From: Candidatus Saganbacteria bacterium | GTDB taxonomy: Bacteria > Margulisbacteria > WOR-1 > O2-12-FULL-45-9 | DNA length: 64,000 nt | NCBI GenBank assembly: GCA_016932255.1 | Contig: JAFGDE010000015.1 | Location: forward strand, 117,422 to 181,421 | Reading direction: 5' to 3' | Shown: positions 15,658 through 22,690 of the stretch, in pieces | How positions within the stretch are numbered: position 1 is the stretch's first letter | How the letters are laid out: each line of letters opens with the position of its first letter | The notes under the pieces: model-generated | Seen by the model: only the letters and a program-made list of their open reading frames with translations | Databases searched by the model: none | What the model was told of the DNA's origin: nothing | Program-made: the position numbers and the translations under genes

Positions 15658-15723
15658 CGTTGGAGGGGAAAGATGCGGCGACTTTTCGGCACCTAGCGGC
15701 GCCTCAAAGTCGCCGCTCCAACG
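15658..15723. repeat. Strong hairpin in non-coding DNA
   Basis: CGTTGGAG (15658-15665) and GCGGCGACTTT (15675-15685) pair with AAAGTCGCCGC (15706-15716) and CTCCAACG (15716-15723), with a 9-nt bulge. The stem is long and G+C-rich with no T run after it. Confidence 0.7.
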
Positions 15724-15829
15724 CAATGGTTTGCGGTAAAAATAAAATGGCTCGAGCCTGTGCCTCGGATTTTTATAGGCACAGGATCAGGCACAGGAGA
15801 AGGAACCCCGAGATGATTGAGGAACTACA

Positions 15830-15854
15830 GGTTCTAATCCTTCCCTCTCCACCA
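15830..15854 (+). repeat. tRNA-Tyr 3'-end copy (att-like repeat 2)
   Basis: It matches the last 25 bases of tRNA-Tyr, including the encoded CCA, at 24 of 25 positions. It lies 2.27 kb after the tRNA and is the clearest att-like repeat of the region. Confidence 0.85.
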
Positions 15855-15912
15855 CTAACTCTCCTGTTGATCATTATCCCAAACAATTAATCAGGTCTTA
15901 CCTGACCATCAA

Positions 15913-16094
15913 GATTCGAACCCGGGAAAAGATGGGAGGCTCCGCCGAGTCCTGAGCTTGTCGAAGGACGAGGTGGAGGGAAGAAAAACAGTAGTTTTTC
16001 TTCCGGGGGATCAGGGAGCAGAGCGACCGTTAAGGGGGCATAGCCCCCTTAAGGAGTCCGCCGCAGGCAGCCGAGGGTTAGAATCCTTGCCTGA
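15913..16094 (+). repeat. Structured element, copy B
   Basis: This is a second copy of the 13641-13821 element. Stem bases are kept or compensated (CTCCGCC/GGTGGAG against CTCCATC/GATGGAG), while loops differ (AGTA for GGAA, ATA for GCA). It starts 58 nt after a tRNA-Tyr 3'-end copy, as copy A starts 59 nt after the tRNA itself. Its own terminal tRNA-like sequence has decayed. The first stem contains TGAGCTTGTCGAAGG in its loop region. Confidence 0.8.
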
Positions 16095-16130
16095 CAGCAG
16101 TCAAAGCAGACAGAAAAAGTTCAATAGAGT

Positions 16131-16865
16131 CTAAGCCCCAACATCCTGAACAAGAATAATTGAAGTGGTTATGTACCGATGCTGAGGTCCACCGCCTCTA
16201 CCACAATCACCATTTGTAAGATCATACCTACGGTATTTGCCTTTTTCTACCGTTTCTGTCCAACAGTACATCCCACGTCCTGGTATTAAGCCTTTAACTT
16301 GTTCGAGTTCCGTTAGGGTTGGAACCCTGAATTTCCCGCCGGACATAGCACTTAACCGGTTAGCAAATTGCCTAGCATCAAGTAAACTGACACGAGAAAT
16401 CTCATGCCCTGACTCTGAACGAGAAAGGAGTTCCTGGAGTTCTTTTGCACCATCACCTTTTATTTCAACTCCCTTCATAACCTCCCTAAACAATCCAATT
16501 GTGACCAAATCATTCATAATGCTTACCTCGTCAGAAATAGGAATCATTCCAGGGAGTTCTATTGTAAACTCCCGAGCAGCGGCTGCTTGAGAACTCTTAT
16601 CAATTTCTGCTGCTAGCGCATCAATTTGCCCCACGCTCTTTCCAATCATAGAAGCTGCATTTAACTCAACACCAAGGGGCGTAAAGAACCTCACGTCAAT
16701 ATCTTTTACAGCCGAAAACTCCTCGAACTTTCTGATCACGTCTATCGCCCTAGTTCCACATTCATTTCTCCCTCTGACCTCTATCGCCAAAGCTCTTCCG
16801 CGATAATTTACATCCCTTGACACTTGTTGGGCCACTGTTAACCTTCTTGCTCCTGTAATTACCAC
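16131..16865 (-). CDS. Protein with C-terminal FGE/SUMF1-like domain
   Basis: The protein has 244 residues and a GTG start, 9 nt after AGGAGGT. The region from residue ~160 on (RVSLLDARQFANRLS, FRVPTLTELEQVKGL, then CWTE and a C-terminal strand) resembles the formylglycine-generating-enzyme/SUMF1 fold. In that fold, the pattern is usually V-x-DAxxYCNWLS, RLPTEAEWE, WG. Catalytic cysteines of true FGE are not evident, so a binding role is more likely. The N-terminal half is unrecognised. Low G+C and its place between tRNA-Tyr 3'-end copies suggest transfer. Such folds also serve as diversified receptors, but no reverse transcriptase is present here. Confidence 0.6.
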   Translation of the reverse strand: MVITGARRLTVAQQVSRDVNYRGRALAIEVRGRNECGTRAIDVIRKFEEFSAVKDIDVRFFTPLGVELNAASMIGKSVGQIDALAAEIDKSSQAAAAREFTIELPGMIPISDEVSIMNDLVTIGLFREVMKGVEIKGDGAKELQELLSRSESGHEISRVSLLDARQFANRLSAMSGGKFRVPTLTELEQVKGLIPGRGMYCWTETVEKGKYRRYDLTNGDCGRGGGPQHRYITTSIILVQDVGA

Positions 16866-17022
16866 TTTTCATCTACCTCCTAATAGGATATGTTCTATTG
16901 AACCATAATGAAACATTTACCAAACATATACCGCAGTATTTTTTGCAAATTTCATAATTTTAAAAATATTTAACTTTATTAAATTGTTTATCGCCATTAT
17001 ATTGTGGTTCAGAAGGCGCAAA

Positions 17023-17046
17023 GGACTAATCCTTCTCTCTCCACCA
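17023..17046 (+). repeat. Diverged tRNA-Tyr 3'-end copy (att-like repeat 3)
   Basis: CTAATCCTTCTCTCTCCACCA at 17026-17046 matches the tRNA end with a few changes. It marks the right edge of the accessory stretch: core genes with normal composition resume at 17090. The 16866-17022 gap before it is AT-rich with no other feature seen. Confidence 0.7.
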
Positions 17047-17051
17047 CCATC

Positions 17052-17080
17052 TTTAAACCCCGCCCCCCTTCATATATAAT
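17052..17080 (+). promoter_or_regulatory. Promoter of rsgA
   Basis: TTTAAA and TATAAT are spaced by 17 bp. The ATG follows the -10 box by 9 nt without a Shine-Dalgarno site, pointing to a leaderless message. Confidence 0.55.
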
Positions 17081-17089
17081 GCTTACACC

Positions 17090-18142
17090 ATGGCCCAACA
17101 TCTTGATTACGGCTTTGATCACTACAAAAAAGGCCTGCATCTTAAAAAATCGAGCCTGACGCCTTGCCGGGTCATTGCCCAGTACAATTATATTTATGAC
17201 CTGGCCGCACCGCATGGAGTGGTCTCAGGCGAATGCTCCGGCAAACTGCTCTATGCCAATGAACTATTGCCGGTAGTCGGCGATTGGGTCCTGGCCGAGG
17301 CAATGAACGACCTGGCGATCATCCATGAGATCCTGCCCCGCAAGAGCGCGATCTCGCGCAAAGCCGCGGGCCGCGCGGTCAGCGAACAGGTGCTGGCCGC
17401 TAATCTTGACGCCTTGGGCATAGTTACCGCCCTGGACAATAACTACAACCGCAACCGGGTCGAGCGCTTCATTGCCTTAGCGCTGCAGAACAATATCGAA
17501 CCAATCCTGATCTTCAATAAAACGGATGTTTGTCCGGACCTGGAAAAGACCAAAGAAGAAGTGGCCCGGCACTTTAACAGTTATCGCTCATATTTCATCA
17601 GCCTGGTCAGCCGGGAAGGCTTACCCCTGCTGCAGAAAGAGGTCCTGGTCCCCCATCAAACGATCGCCCTGGTCGGCTCTTCCGGCGTGGGCAAATCGAC
17701 CCTGATCAATTATCTGCTAAAGGAAGAGGTTATCCCGACCAACGCGGTCAGGCAAAAAGACCAGCGGGGACGGCACACTACGACCAGCCGCAATCTTTAT
17801 CTGCTCAAGAACAAGGCCATGGTCATTGATAATCCAGGTATCAGGGAATTGGGCCTGTGGCAGGCGGACAAAGGCCTGGCCCGCGTTTTTTCAGAACTTG
17901 AGCAGCTCGCTGCTCAATGCCGCTACCCTGACTGCCAGCATCTTTCAGAGCCCGGCTGTGCCGTGCTGAAAGCAGTAGCCTCAGGCGAGCTGGCTCAAGA
18001 GCAATATGATAACTATATCAAACTGCGCAAAGAGAACGAGTTCCTGAAAAGAAAAACCGATAAAAGCCAGGCCGCAAATACTAAGAAACGCTGGAAAAGC
18101 ATCTCAAAAGAGATCAAGAGGATCTATAAGAACAAACACTAG
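17090..18142 (+). CDS. rsgA: Ribosome small-subunit-dependent GTPase A
   Basis: RsgA is a circularly permuted GTPase that checks the decoding centre late in 30S assembly. The 350 residues show an N-terminal OB fold, then motifs in permuted order: NKTD (143-146), the P loop GSSGVGKST (196-204), G2-like GRHTTT, and DNPGIRE (247-253). A C-terminal zinc motif follows, with Cys277, Cys282, His284 and Cys290. A long basic tail (residues 310-350) extends beyond the zinc motif. It is the first core gene after the tRNA-Tyr accessory region. Confidence 0.95.
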   Translation: MAQHLDYGFDHYKKGLHLKKSSLTPCRVIAQYNYIYDLAAPHGVVSGECSGKLLYANELLPVVGDWVLAEAMNDLAIIHEILPRKSAISRKAAGRAVSEQVLAANLDALGIVTALDNNYNRNRVERFIALALQNNIEPILIFNKTDVCPDLEKTKEEVARHFNSYRSYFISLVSREGLPLLQKEVLVPHQTIALVGSSGVGKSTLINYLLKEEVIPTNAVRQKDQRGRHTTTSRNLYLLKNKAMVIDNPGIRELGLWQADKGLARVFSELEQLAAQCRYPDCQHLSEPGCAVLKAVASGELAQEQYDNYIKLRKENEFLKRKTDKSQAANTKKRWKSISKEIKRIYKNKH

Positions 18143-18200
18143 TGCCGTTTTCTGACGGAACCTGTTACAATACAAGCAAATAAACTCGGAAGGACATATT

Positions 18201-18944
18201 ATGATCTGGTTATATACAATTATCTCCGTACTGATCGTCAGCTTGATCTCTTTTGTCGGCGTACTTGGCCTGGCCCTGAGGAAAAACCTTTTACAGAATA
18301 TTCTCCACCTTCTGGTCAGCCTGTCGGCCGGCGCGCTGATGGGAGGGGTTTTCTTCCACCTTATCCCGGAAGCTTCGGAGAAAATAGGTTTTAGCGTTAA
18401 CCTGGCTGTCTATATCCTGAGCGGCATCCTCCTCTTCTTCATGCTGGAAAAACTTATCTGCTGGCGCCATTGCCACATCGTAACGTCGGAGGAACACCCC
18501 CATCCGTTCGCTTTCATGAACCTGATCGGTGACGCGCTGCATAACTTTATCGATGGTATGATCATTGCCGGCACTTATCTGGTAAGTATCCCGCTGGGTA
18601 TTTCGACCACTCTGGCGGTCATTTTCCATGAGATCCCGCAGGAGATCGGCGACTTCGGCGTGCTCGTTCACGGCGGTTTCGGCCGGCTCAAGGCCCTGAT
18701 GCTTAATTTTGCCTCAGCCCTGACCGCTGTACTGGGGGCACTGGTCATCCTGGCCCTGAATATTGAAGTAGAAACGATCGGTCAAGTCCTTGTCCCGCTG
18801 ACCGCCGGCGGCTTTCTCTACATAGCCACTTCAGACCTTATTCCTGAACTGCGCAAAGATATCAAGCCTTTGAACTCCCTGCTCCAGCTGATCTTCATCA
18901 TTATCGGCCTGGGGATCATGTATCTGCTAACCTTGCGCGGCTGA
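18201..18944 (+). CDS. ZIP-family divalent metal transporter
   Basis: This inner-membrane protein of 247 residues has about eight hydrophobic segments. The two family motifs are present: HNFIDGMIIAGTYL in TM4 and HEIPQEIGDFGVL in TM5. Their His, Asp and Glu residues line the metal path. A His/Cys-containing loop (CWRHCHIVTSEEHPH) between TM3 and TM4 may collect the metal. Zinc is the usual substrate, but iron or manganese are possible. Start 18201 follows a GGAAGGA site, and TACAAT near 18166 may be its -10 box. It lies upstream of phoB in the same direction; the Pho-box promoter separates them. Confidence 0.9.
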   Translation: MIWLYTIISVLIVSLISFVGVLGLALRKNLLQNILHLLVSLSAGALMGGVFFHLIPEASEKIGFSVNLAVYILSGILLFFMLEKLICWRHCHIVTSEEHPHPFAFMNLIGDALHNFIDGMIIAGTYLVSIPLGISTTLAVIFHEIPQEIGDFGVLVHGGFGRLKALMLNFASALTAVLGALVILALNIEVETIGQVLVPLTAGGFLYIATSDLIPELRKDIKPLNSLLQLIFIIIGLGIMYLLTLRG

Positions 18945-18948
18945 GTAA

Positions 18949-19004
18949 TTGTTACGTTTTTGTTACAAATATTTCGCTGATTTGTCATAATTCAGTGTTA
19001 TAAT
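18949..19004 (+). promoter_or_regulatory. Pho-box-like promoter of phoB
   Basis: Heptamers TTGTTAC at 18949, TTGTTAC at 18960 and TTGTCAT at 18982 fall on an 11-bp register. They end 10 bp before TATAAT at 18999-19004. This is the geometry of PhoB-activated promoters in Proteobacteria, where the box replaces the -35. It suggests that phoB activates itself. Confidence 0.7.
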
Positions 19005-19015
19005 TTCTCCTGTAA

Positions 19016-19702
19016 ATGGACAGCATATTAATAATAGAGGACGAAAAGGACATTGTTGAGGCCATAGAATACAACCTCAAAAAGGCCGGCTTTAAGGTCT
19101 ATAAGGCTTATGACGGCAAGACAGGCCTCAAACAAGCCAAAGAGCGCTCCCCCAGCCTGGTTCTGCTTGATCTGATGCTGCCGGGCATGGACGGCCTGGA
19201 CGTGTGCAAGAACCTGAAAAAGAGCGAGACCACAGCCGGGACTCCCGTCGTCATGCTGACCGCCAAGAGCAGTGAAGTCGACAAAGTCCTGGGCCTGGAG
19301 ATCGGCGCCGACGATTACATCACCAAACCTTTCAGCATGAGAGAACTGCTTGCCAGGATCAAAGCGATACTCAAGCGCTATGGCTGGCGGGAAAAGGACC
19401 TGCCTCAAGCAGTGATCAAGTTCCCTGAACTCGAGATCGACATAGACAGACATGAGGTCAAGGCTTCCGGCAAGCTGGTGGAGCTGACGGCCAAGGAATT
19501 TGCCCTGCTGCGCTATCTGGCCGAGAACAAAGGCAAGGCGATCTCTAGAGAGCGCCTGCTGGACACGGTCTGGGGCATTGAGGTCGCGATCGAAACAAGG
19601 ACCGTTGACGTGCACATCAAACGCCTGCGCGAAAAGATCGGCAAGAAAGCCAGCAAATATATACAGACCCTGCGCGGGGTCGGTTATAAGTTCAAGGAAT
19701 AA
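19016..19702 (+). CDS. phoB: Phosphate-type response regulator (OmpR/PhoB family)
   Basis: The 228-residue regulator has a receiver domain with phospho-acceptor Asp52 in LLDLMLPGMDG, acidic Glu8-Asp9 and the TKPFSMREL switch. A winged-helix DNA-binding domain of the OmpR type follows (LTAKEFALLRYL, VDVHIKRLREKIG, TLRGVGYKF). Its stop shares a base with the ATG of the kinase gene. The Pho-box-like sites here, before the porin and before the first Na/Pi cotransporter support PhoB rather than another OmpR-type regulator. Confidence 0.93.
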   Translation: MDSILIIEDEKDIVEAIEYNLKKAGFKVYKAYDGKTGLKQAKERSPSLVLLDLMLPGMDGLDVCKNLKKSETTAGTPVVMLTAKSSEVDKVLGLEIGADDYITKPFSMRELLARIKAILKRYGWREKDLPQAVIKFPELEIDIDRHEVKASGKLVELTAKEFALLRYLAENKGKAISRERLLDTVWGIEVAIETRTVDVHIKRLREKIGKKASKYIQTLRGVGYKFKE

Positions 19703-21489
19703 TGTTCAAGAACATTCAAAGCGCGCTGGTCGCTTCATTCTTCGGCCTGGTCTTCATAACACTAGTGGTCTTTGCCCTGATCGCCACGCCAAGCATCCGC
19801 TCTACAACGGTCCACTACATCAGCGAAGAGATCGCCAAAGAACTTGCTCTCTCCCAGGCCGATTTCGTTCAGCTGCTCGAAACAGGGGCATCATCAAGGC
19901 AGTTGCGGGCGTTGACCGAACATGTAGCCCAATTGGCCCAATGCCGGGTCACGCTGATCTCAGATAACGGTCGGGTCCTGGCCGATTCCGCGACCACGCC
20001 CAATGAACTGCAAAAGCTTGAGAATCACGGTCAAAGGCCGGAGATCGTAATGTCCCGCACAGAACGTTTCGGCTTGGCCCTGCGCAAAAGCGAGACCCTG
20101 GACCAGAACCTGATCTACGTTGCCAAATCCATCAGATCGCGCGCCGGGCAGCCTCTGGGCTATCTCCGGTTCGCCGTCCCCTCCACCCACGCTGTTGACC
20201 TGGTCATCAAGATACACAAAGCCATGGCCATCGCGCTTGCCTTCGCACTGTTGACCGCGATCTGCCTCAGCATTATCTTCGCCCGGGCATATTCGGTACC
20301 GATAGCCAGGCTGGCCAACATTTCACACAGAATCGCCATGGGCGATTTCTCCCAGCGGATCAAGGACCGCTCAAGATTTGAGATCGGCCAGTTAGAGGCG
20401 GCAGTAGACACAATGAGCCAGCGACTGGCCGAGACTTTTGAAAAACTGACCCTGGAACGAGGGCAGATGTCCGCGATCCTTTCAGGCATGGCTGAAGGCG
20501 TCCTGGCGGTCGACCAGGACGGACGGCTTATCCTGATCAATCCGGTCGTTGAAGATATCTTCGGCATCGTGGAGCCGGAAGCGATCGGTAAAACGGCCCA
20601 GAGCGCCTTGCACAACGCGGCGATCGCCAGTCTCGTCCAGCAAGCACTTAGCTTTCTGCGAACAGTCAAAAAAGAACTGCAGTTGAGCCGACACAACGCG
20701 GAGGAGACATTCCTGGCCCAGGCCAGCCCGATCCGCAATGACCAGGGAAAACTGCTCGGCTCTGTCTGTGTTCTTTATAACATAAGTGAATTGCGTCGTC
20801 TCGAGAAGCACCGATCCGAATTTGTGGCTAATGTTTCACACGAATTAAAAACTCCGCTGACGGCCATAAGGAATTATGTTGAAACTCTGGCCGGCGGAGC
20901 GGTCAACGAAAAAGAGCTCGCCCGGGATTTCCTGAACAAGATCGAAAAACATGCCATTAATCTTTCGCGACTGATCGATGACATCCTGGAGATCTCCCAG
21001 CTCGAGGCTAAAAAGGACCTTGGGCCGTTCATCCGGCTTGATCTAGCCGACATCATCAAGCGCGCTATTGAAACCATATCTGAAAAGGCCAAAAAGAAAT
21101 CGATCGTCATCAGCGTGGAATGCTCGGACGGCGACGCATATGTCCTGGGCATCGAAGAGCACATCTACCGTGCCGCCCTGAACCTGCTTGATAACGCCGT
21201 CAGCTATACCGAATCCGGCGGGCAGATCGAGGTCTTTTGTCTCAGACAGGGCAGCAAGGTGAAGCTGGCGGTCGCTGACACCGGCATCGGGATCCCGGCC
21301 GATGAACAGGAGCGTATTTTTGAGCGTTTCTATCGCGTCGATAAAGCCCGCTCCAGGGAGCTGGGGGGCACCGGCCTGGGCTTATCGATCGTCAAACATG
21401 TCATGAACACCCACAATGGCAGTATCGAGGTAAATAGCGTTATCGGACAAGGCTCCACTTTCACCCTGGTCTTTCCCTCGGCTGACTGA
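19702..21489 (+). CDS. phoR: Phosphate-sensor histidine kinase
   Basis: This 595-residue membrane kinase has TM1 near residues 10-28, an extracytoplasmic sensor domain to about 170, TM2 near 174-196 and a HAMP linker. A PAS domain follows (about 255-365: ILSGMAEGVLAVDQDGRLI), then HisKA with His380 in FVANVSHELKTPLT, and an ATPase domain with NLLDNAVSY, VADTGIGIP and GGTGLGLSIV. The order matches PhoR-type kinases. Classical PhoR usually has a short periplasmic part, whereas here it is a folded domain. It is translationally coupled to phoB through TAATG. Confidence 0.92.
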   Translation: MFKNIQSALVASFFGLVFITLVVFALIATPSIRSTTVHYISEEIAKELALSQADFVQLLETGASSRQLRALTEHVAQLAQCRVTLISDNGRVLADSATTPNELQKLENHGQRPEIVMSRTERFGLALRKSETLDQNLIYVAKSIRSRAGQPLGYLRFAVPSTHAVDLVIKIHKAMAIALAFALLTAICLSIIFARAYSVPIARLANISHRIAMGDFSQRIKDRSRFEIGQLEAAVDTMSQRLAETFEKLTLERGQMSAILSGMAEGVLAVDQDGRLILINPVVEDIFGIVEPEAIGKTAQSALHNAAIASLVQQALSFLRTVKKELQLSRHNAEETFLAQASPIRNDQGKLLGSVCVLYNISELRRLEKHRSEFVANVSHELKTPLTAIRNYVETLAGGAVNEKELARDFLNKIEKHAINLSRLIDDILEISQLEAKKDLGPFIRLDLADIIKRAIETISEKAKKKSIVISVECSDGDAYVLGIEEHIYRAALNLLDNAVSYTESGGQIEVFCLRQGSKVKLAVADTGIGIPADEQERIFERFYRVDKARSRELGGTGLGLSIVKHVMNTHNGSIEVNSVIGQGSTFTLVFPSAD

Positions 21490-21513
21490 TCTTTCCCCAG
21501 TTTTTTTACGCCA

Positions 21514-21558
21514 GCGTTACTTTTGCTTCATCATCCTGTTACTTTTTCATATTATTCT
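21514..21558 (+). promoter_or_regulatory. Pho-box-like promoter of the porin gene
   Basis: GCGTTAC (21514), GCTTCAT (21525) and CTGTTAC (21536) lie exactly 11 bp apart. TATTCT at 21553-21558 begins 10 bp after the last one. The next feature is the site AGGAGGT before the porin ATG. Confidence 0.65.
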
Positions 21559-21576
21559 CAAAGCCAGGAGGTCGCC

Positions 21577-22614
21577 ATGAAAAAATATCTTCTGGCCGCA
21601 GCGTTATTGATCGTTATATCATCATCGGGCATTGCCTCTGCAGCGCCGGGGACAAAAACTCCCTTGATCCAGGGCCGCGCCTATATCTACTGGCAAAACG
21701 ATCTCTCCGGCAACACAGCGGACCGTTTTGATATCAACCGCCTTTATCTTGATCTTAAGCACGATCTGGACGCAGATGCTGCCGTGCGAGTCACAACAGA
21801 TATCGCCAGAGAGACCTATGACCAGGATTCCGGCAGTGCCGCTGACACCAGACTGCACGTTTACCTCAAATACGCCTATGTGGAACTGAATGAACTGGAT
21901 AAGCGCCTGCCATTTATCGGTCTGCGGACAATAAGACTGGGCCAATCAGCCACCCACTGGATAGATTTTATGCAAAAATACTGGCAGTTCAGGTACGTGG
22001 CCAAGACTTTGACCGATGAGAACAGCTTCTTCCACTCTGCTGATATGGGGCTAGTCTTTCTGGGGCGAATCGATCTTGATCGTTCGCTGTTTTACGGAGA
22101 CAATAGCCTTTCTTATCAAGCCACGCTGATGAACGGAGAAGGGTATAAAGAAGGCGAGCTCAACCCAGGGAAAGATGTCGCCCTGCGCCTGGCTTTCTCA
22201 TCTCGCAACGAGGCGACCGGGCAACAATTCACCCTGGCTGGCGGGGCCTTGATCGAAGACCTGCGGGCTTTTGAGTCAGTTGCCCCTGAGCCGGCCACCA
22301 AACTTACTGTCATGGCAGCCTATCAACTGCCCCAGCCTGCCCGGCTGCTCCTTTTCATTGAATACGCGAACCAGCTGTCGAGTCCGGTCGGCGGCACCAG
22401 CCTGGGCGGACAGATCGGCCTGGGCCCGCAGCTTAATTTATTTGTCCGGGTCGACCGTTTCCGCCAAGTGACGGGCCAACAGGATCTTCAGGTGGTCGGC
22501 CTTGAATATCCCTGGGGCAAAGACCTGAAGCTGGCACTTGATTACCAAAGGGAAGTACATGACGGACAAGCCGCTGCCCAACTCCTTTCTTTGCATGCGC
22601 AGGTCAATTGGTGA
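21577..22614 (+). CDS. Outer-membrane porin, probably phosphate-starvation induced
   Basis: The ATG at 21577 follows AGGAGGT and opens a signal peptide (MKKYLLAAALLIVISSSGIA). An in-frame ATG at 21523 is further upstream, inside the Pho box, and is rejected. The mature part is beta-rich. It begins with IQGRAYIYWQNDLSG and FDINRLYLDLKHDLD, a style seen in porins of the OprP/O type, and ends in Trp (HAQVNW). With 345 residues it fits a 16- to 18-strand barrel. Its place between phoR and Na/Pi cotransporters, plus the Pho box, suggest phosphate or anion passage across the outer membrane. Confidence 0.75.
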   Translation: MKKYLLAAALLIVISSSGIASAAPGTKTPLIQGRAYIYWQNDLSGNTADRFDINRLYLDLKHDLDADAAVRVTTDIARETYDQDSGSAADTRLHVYLKYAYVELNELDKRLPFIGLRTIRLGQSATHWIDFMQKYWQFRYVAKTLTDENSFFHSADMGLVFLGRIDLDRSLFYGDNSLSYQATLMNGEGYKEGELNPGKDVALRLAFSSRNEATGQQFTLAGGALIEDLRAFESVAPEPATKLTVMAAYQLPQPARLLLFIEYANQLSSPVGGTSLGGQIGLGPQLNLFVRVDRFRQVTGQQDLQVVGLEYPWGKDLKLALDYQREVHDGQAAAQLLSLHAQVNW

Positions 22615-22629
22615 ATATTAGTAACATAA

Positions 22630-22660
22630 ATGTTACATGGCGGTCATCAGGGCATAATAT
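22630..22660 (+). promoter_or_regulatory. Pho-box-like promoter of the first Na/Pi cotransporter
   Basis: ATGTTAC at 22630 and CGGTCAT at 22641 are 11 bp apart, with a weaker TAGTAAC at 22619 on the same register. TAATAT at 22655-22660 is a -10 candidate. GTAACAT/ATGTTAC also makes a small palindrome. Confidence 0.55.
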
Positions 22661-22690
22661 TTAAATTATAAGATTGTTCTGGAGTTAAAA

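Larger units (their letters stand above)
15024..16130. other. Long non-coding accessory stretch rich in hairpins
   Basis: No intact gene is supported in these 1107 bp. In order it holds: a stem GGACATAGG/CCTATGTCC near 15083-15128; a nested word-built inverted repeat 15179-15297; a tsaD 5' fragment at 15412; a 14-bp palindrome GCCTGCCGGCAGGC near 15594-15607; a strong G+C-rich hairpin 15658-15723; a hairpin 15757-15785 (CCTGTGCC/GGCACAGG); a tRNA-Tyr 3'-end copy 15830-15854; and structured element B 15913-16094. Open frames across 15477-15890 are read as chance. Confidence 0.7.

Noticed and set aside
15477..15890. Open frames on both strands around 15.5-15.9 kb
   Set aside because: They run through strong hairpins and a tRNA-Tyr 3'-end copy, lack ribosome sites, and their translations look random.
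13641..16094. CRISPR array
   Set aside because: There are only two copies of a long structured element, 2.1 kb apart, with no regular spacers and no cas genes.
16131..16865. Complete diversity-generating retroelement
   Set aside because: No reverse transcriptase, accessory gene or template repeat is present in the window; only a weak fold resemblance of the possible target.
13496..17046. Intact integrative element with integrase
   Set aside because: No recombinase gene is present between the tRNA-Tyr 3'-end copies; only repeats and two cargo-like genes.
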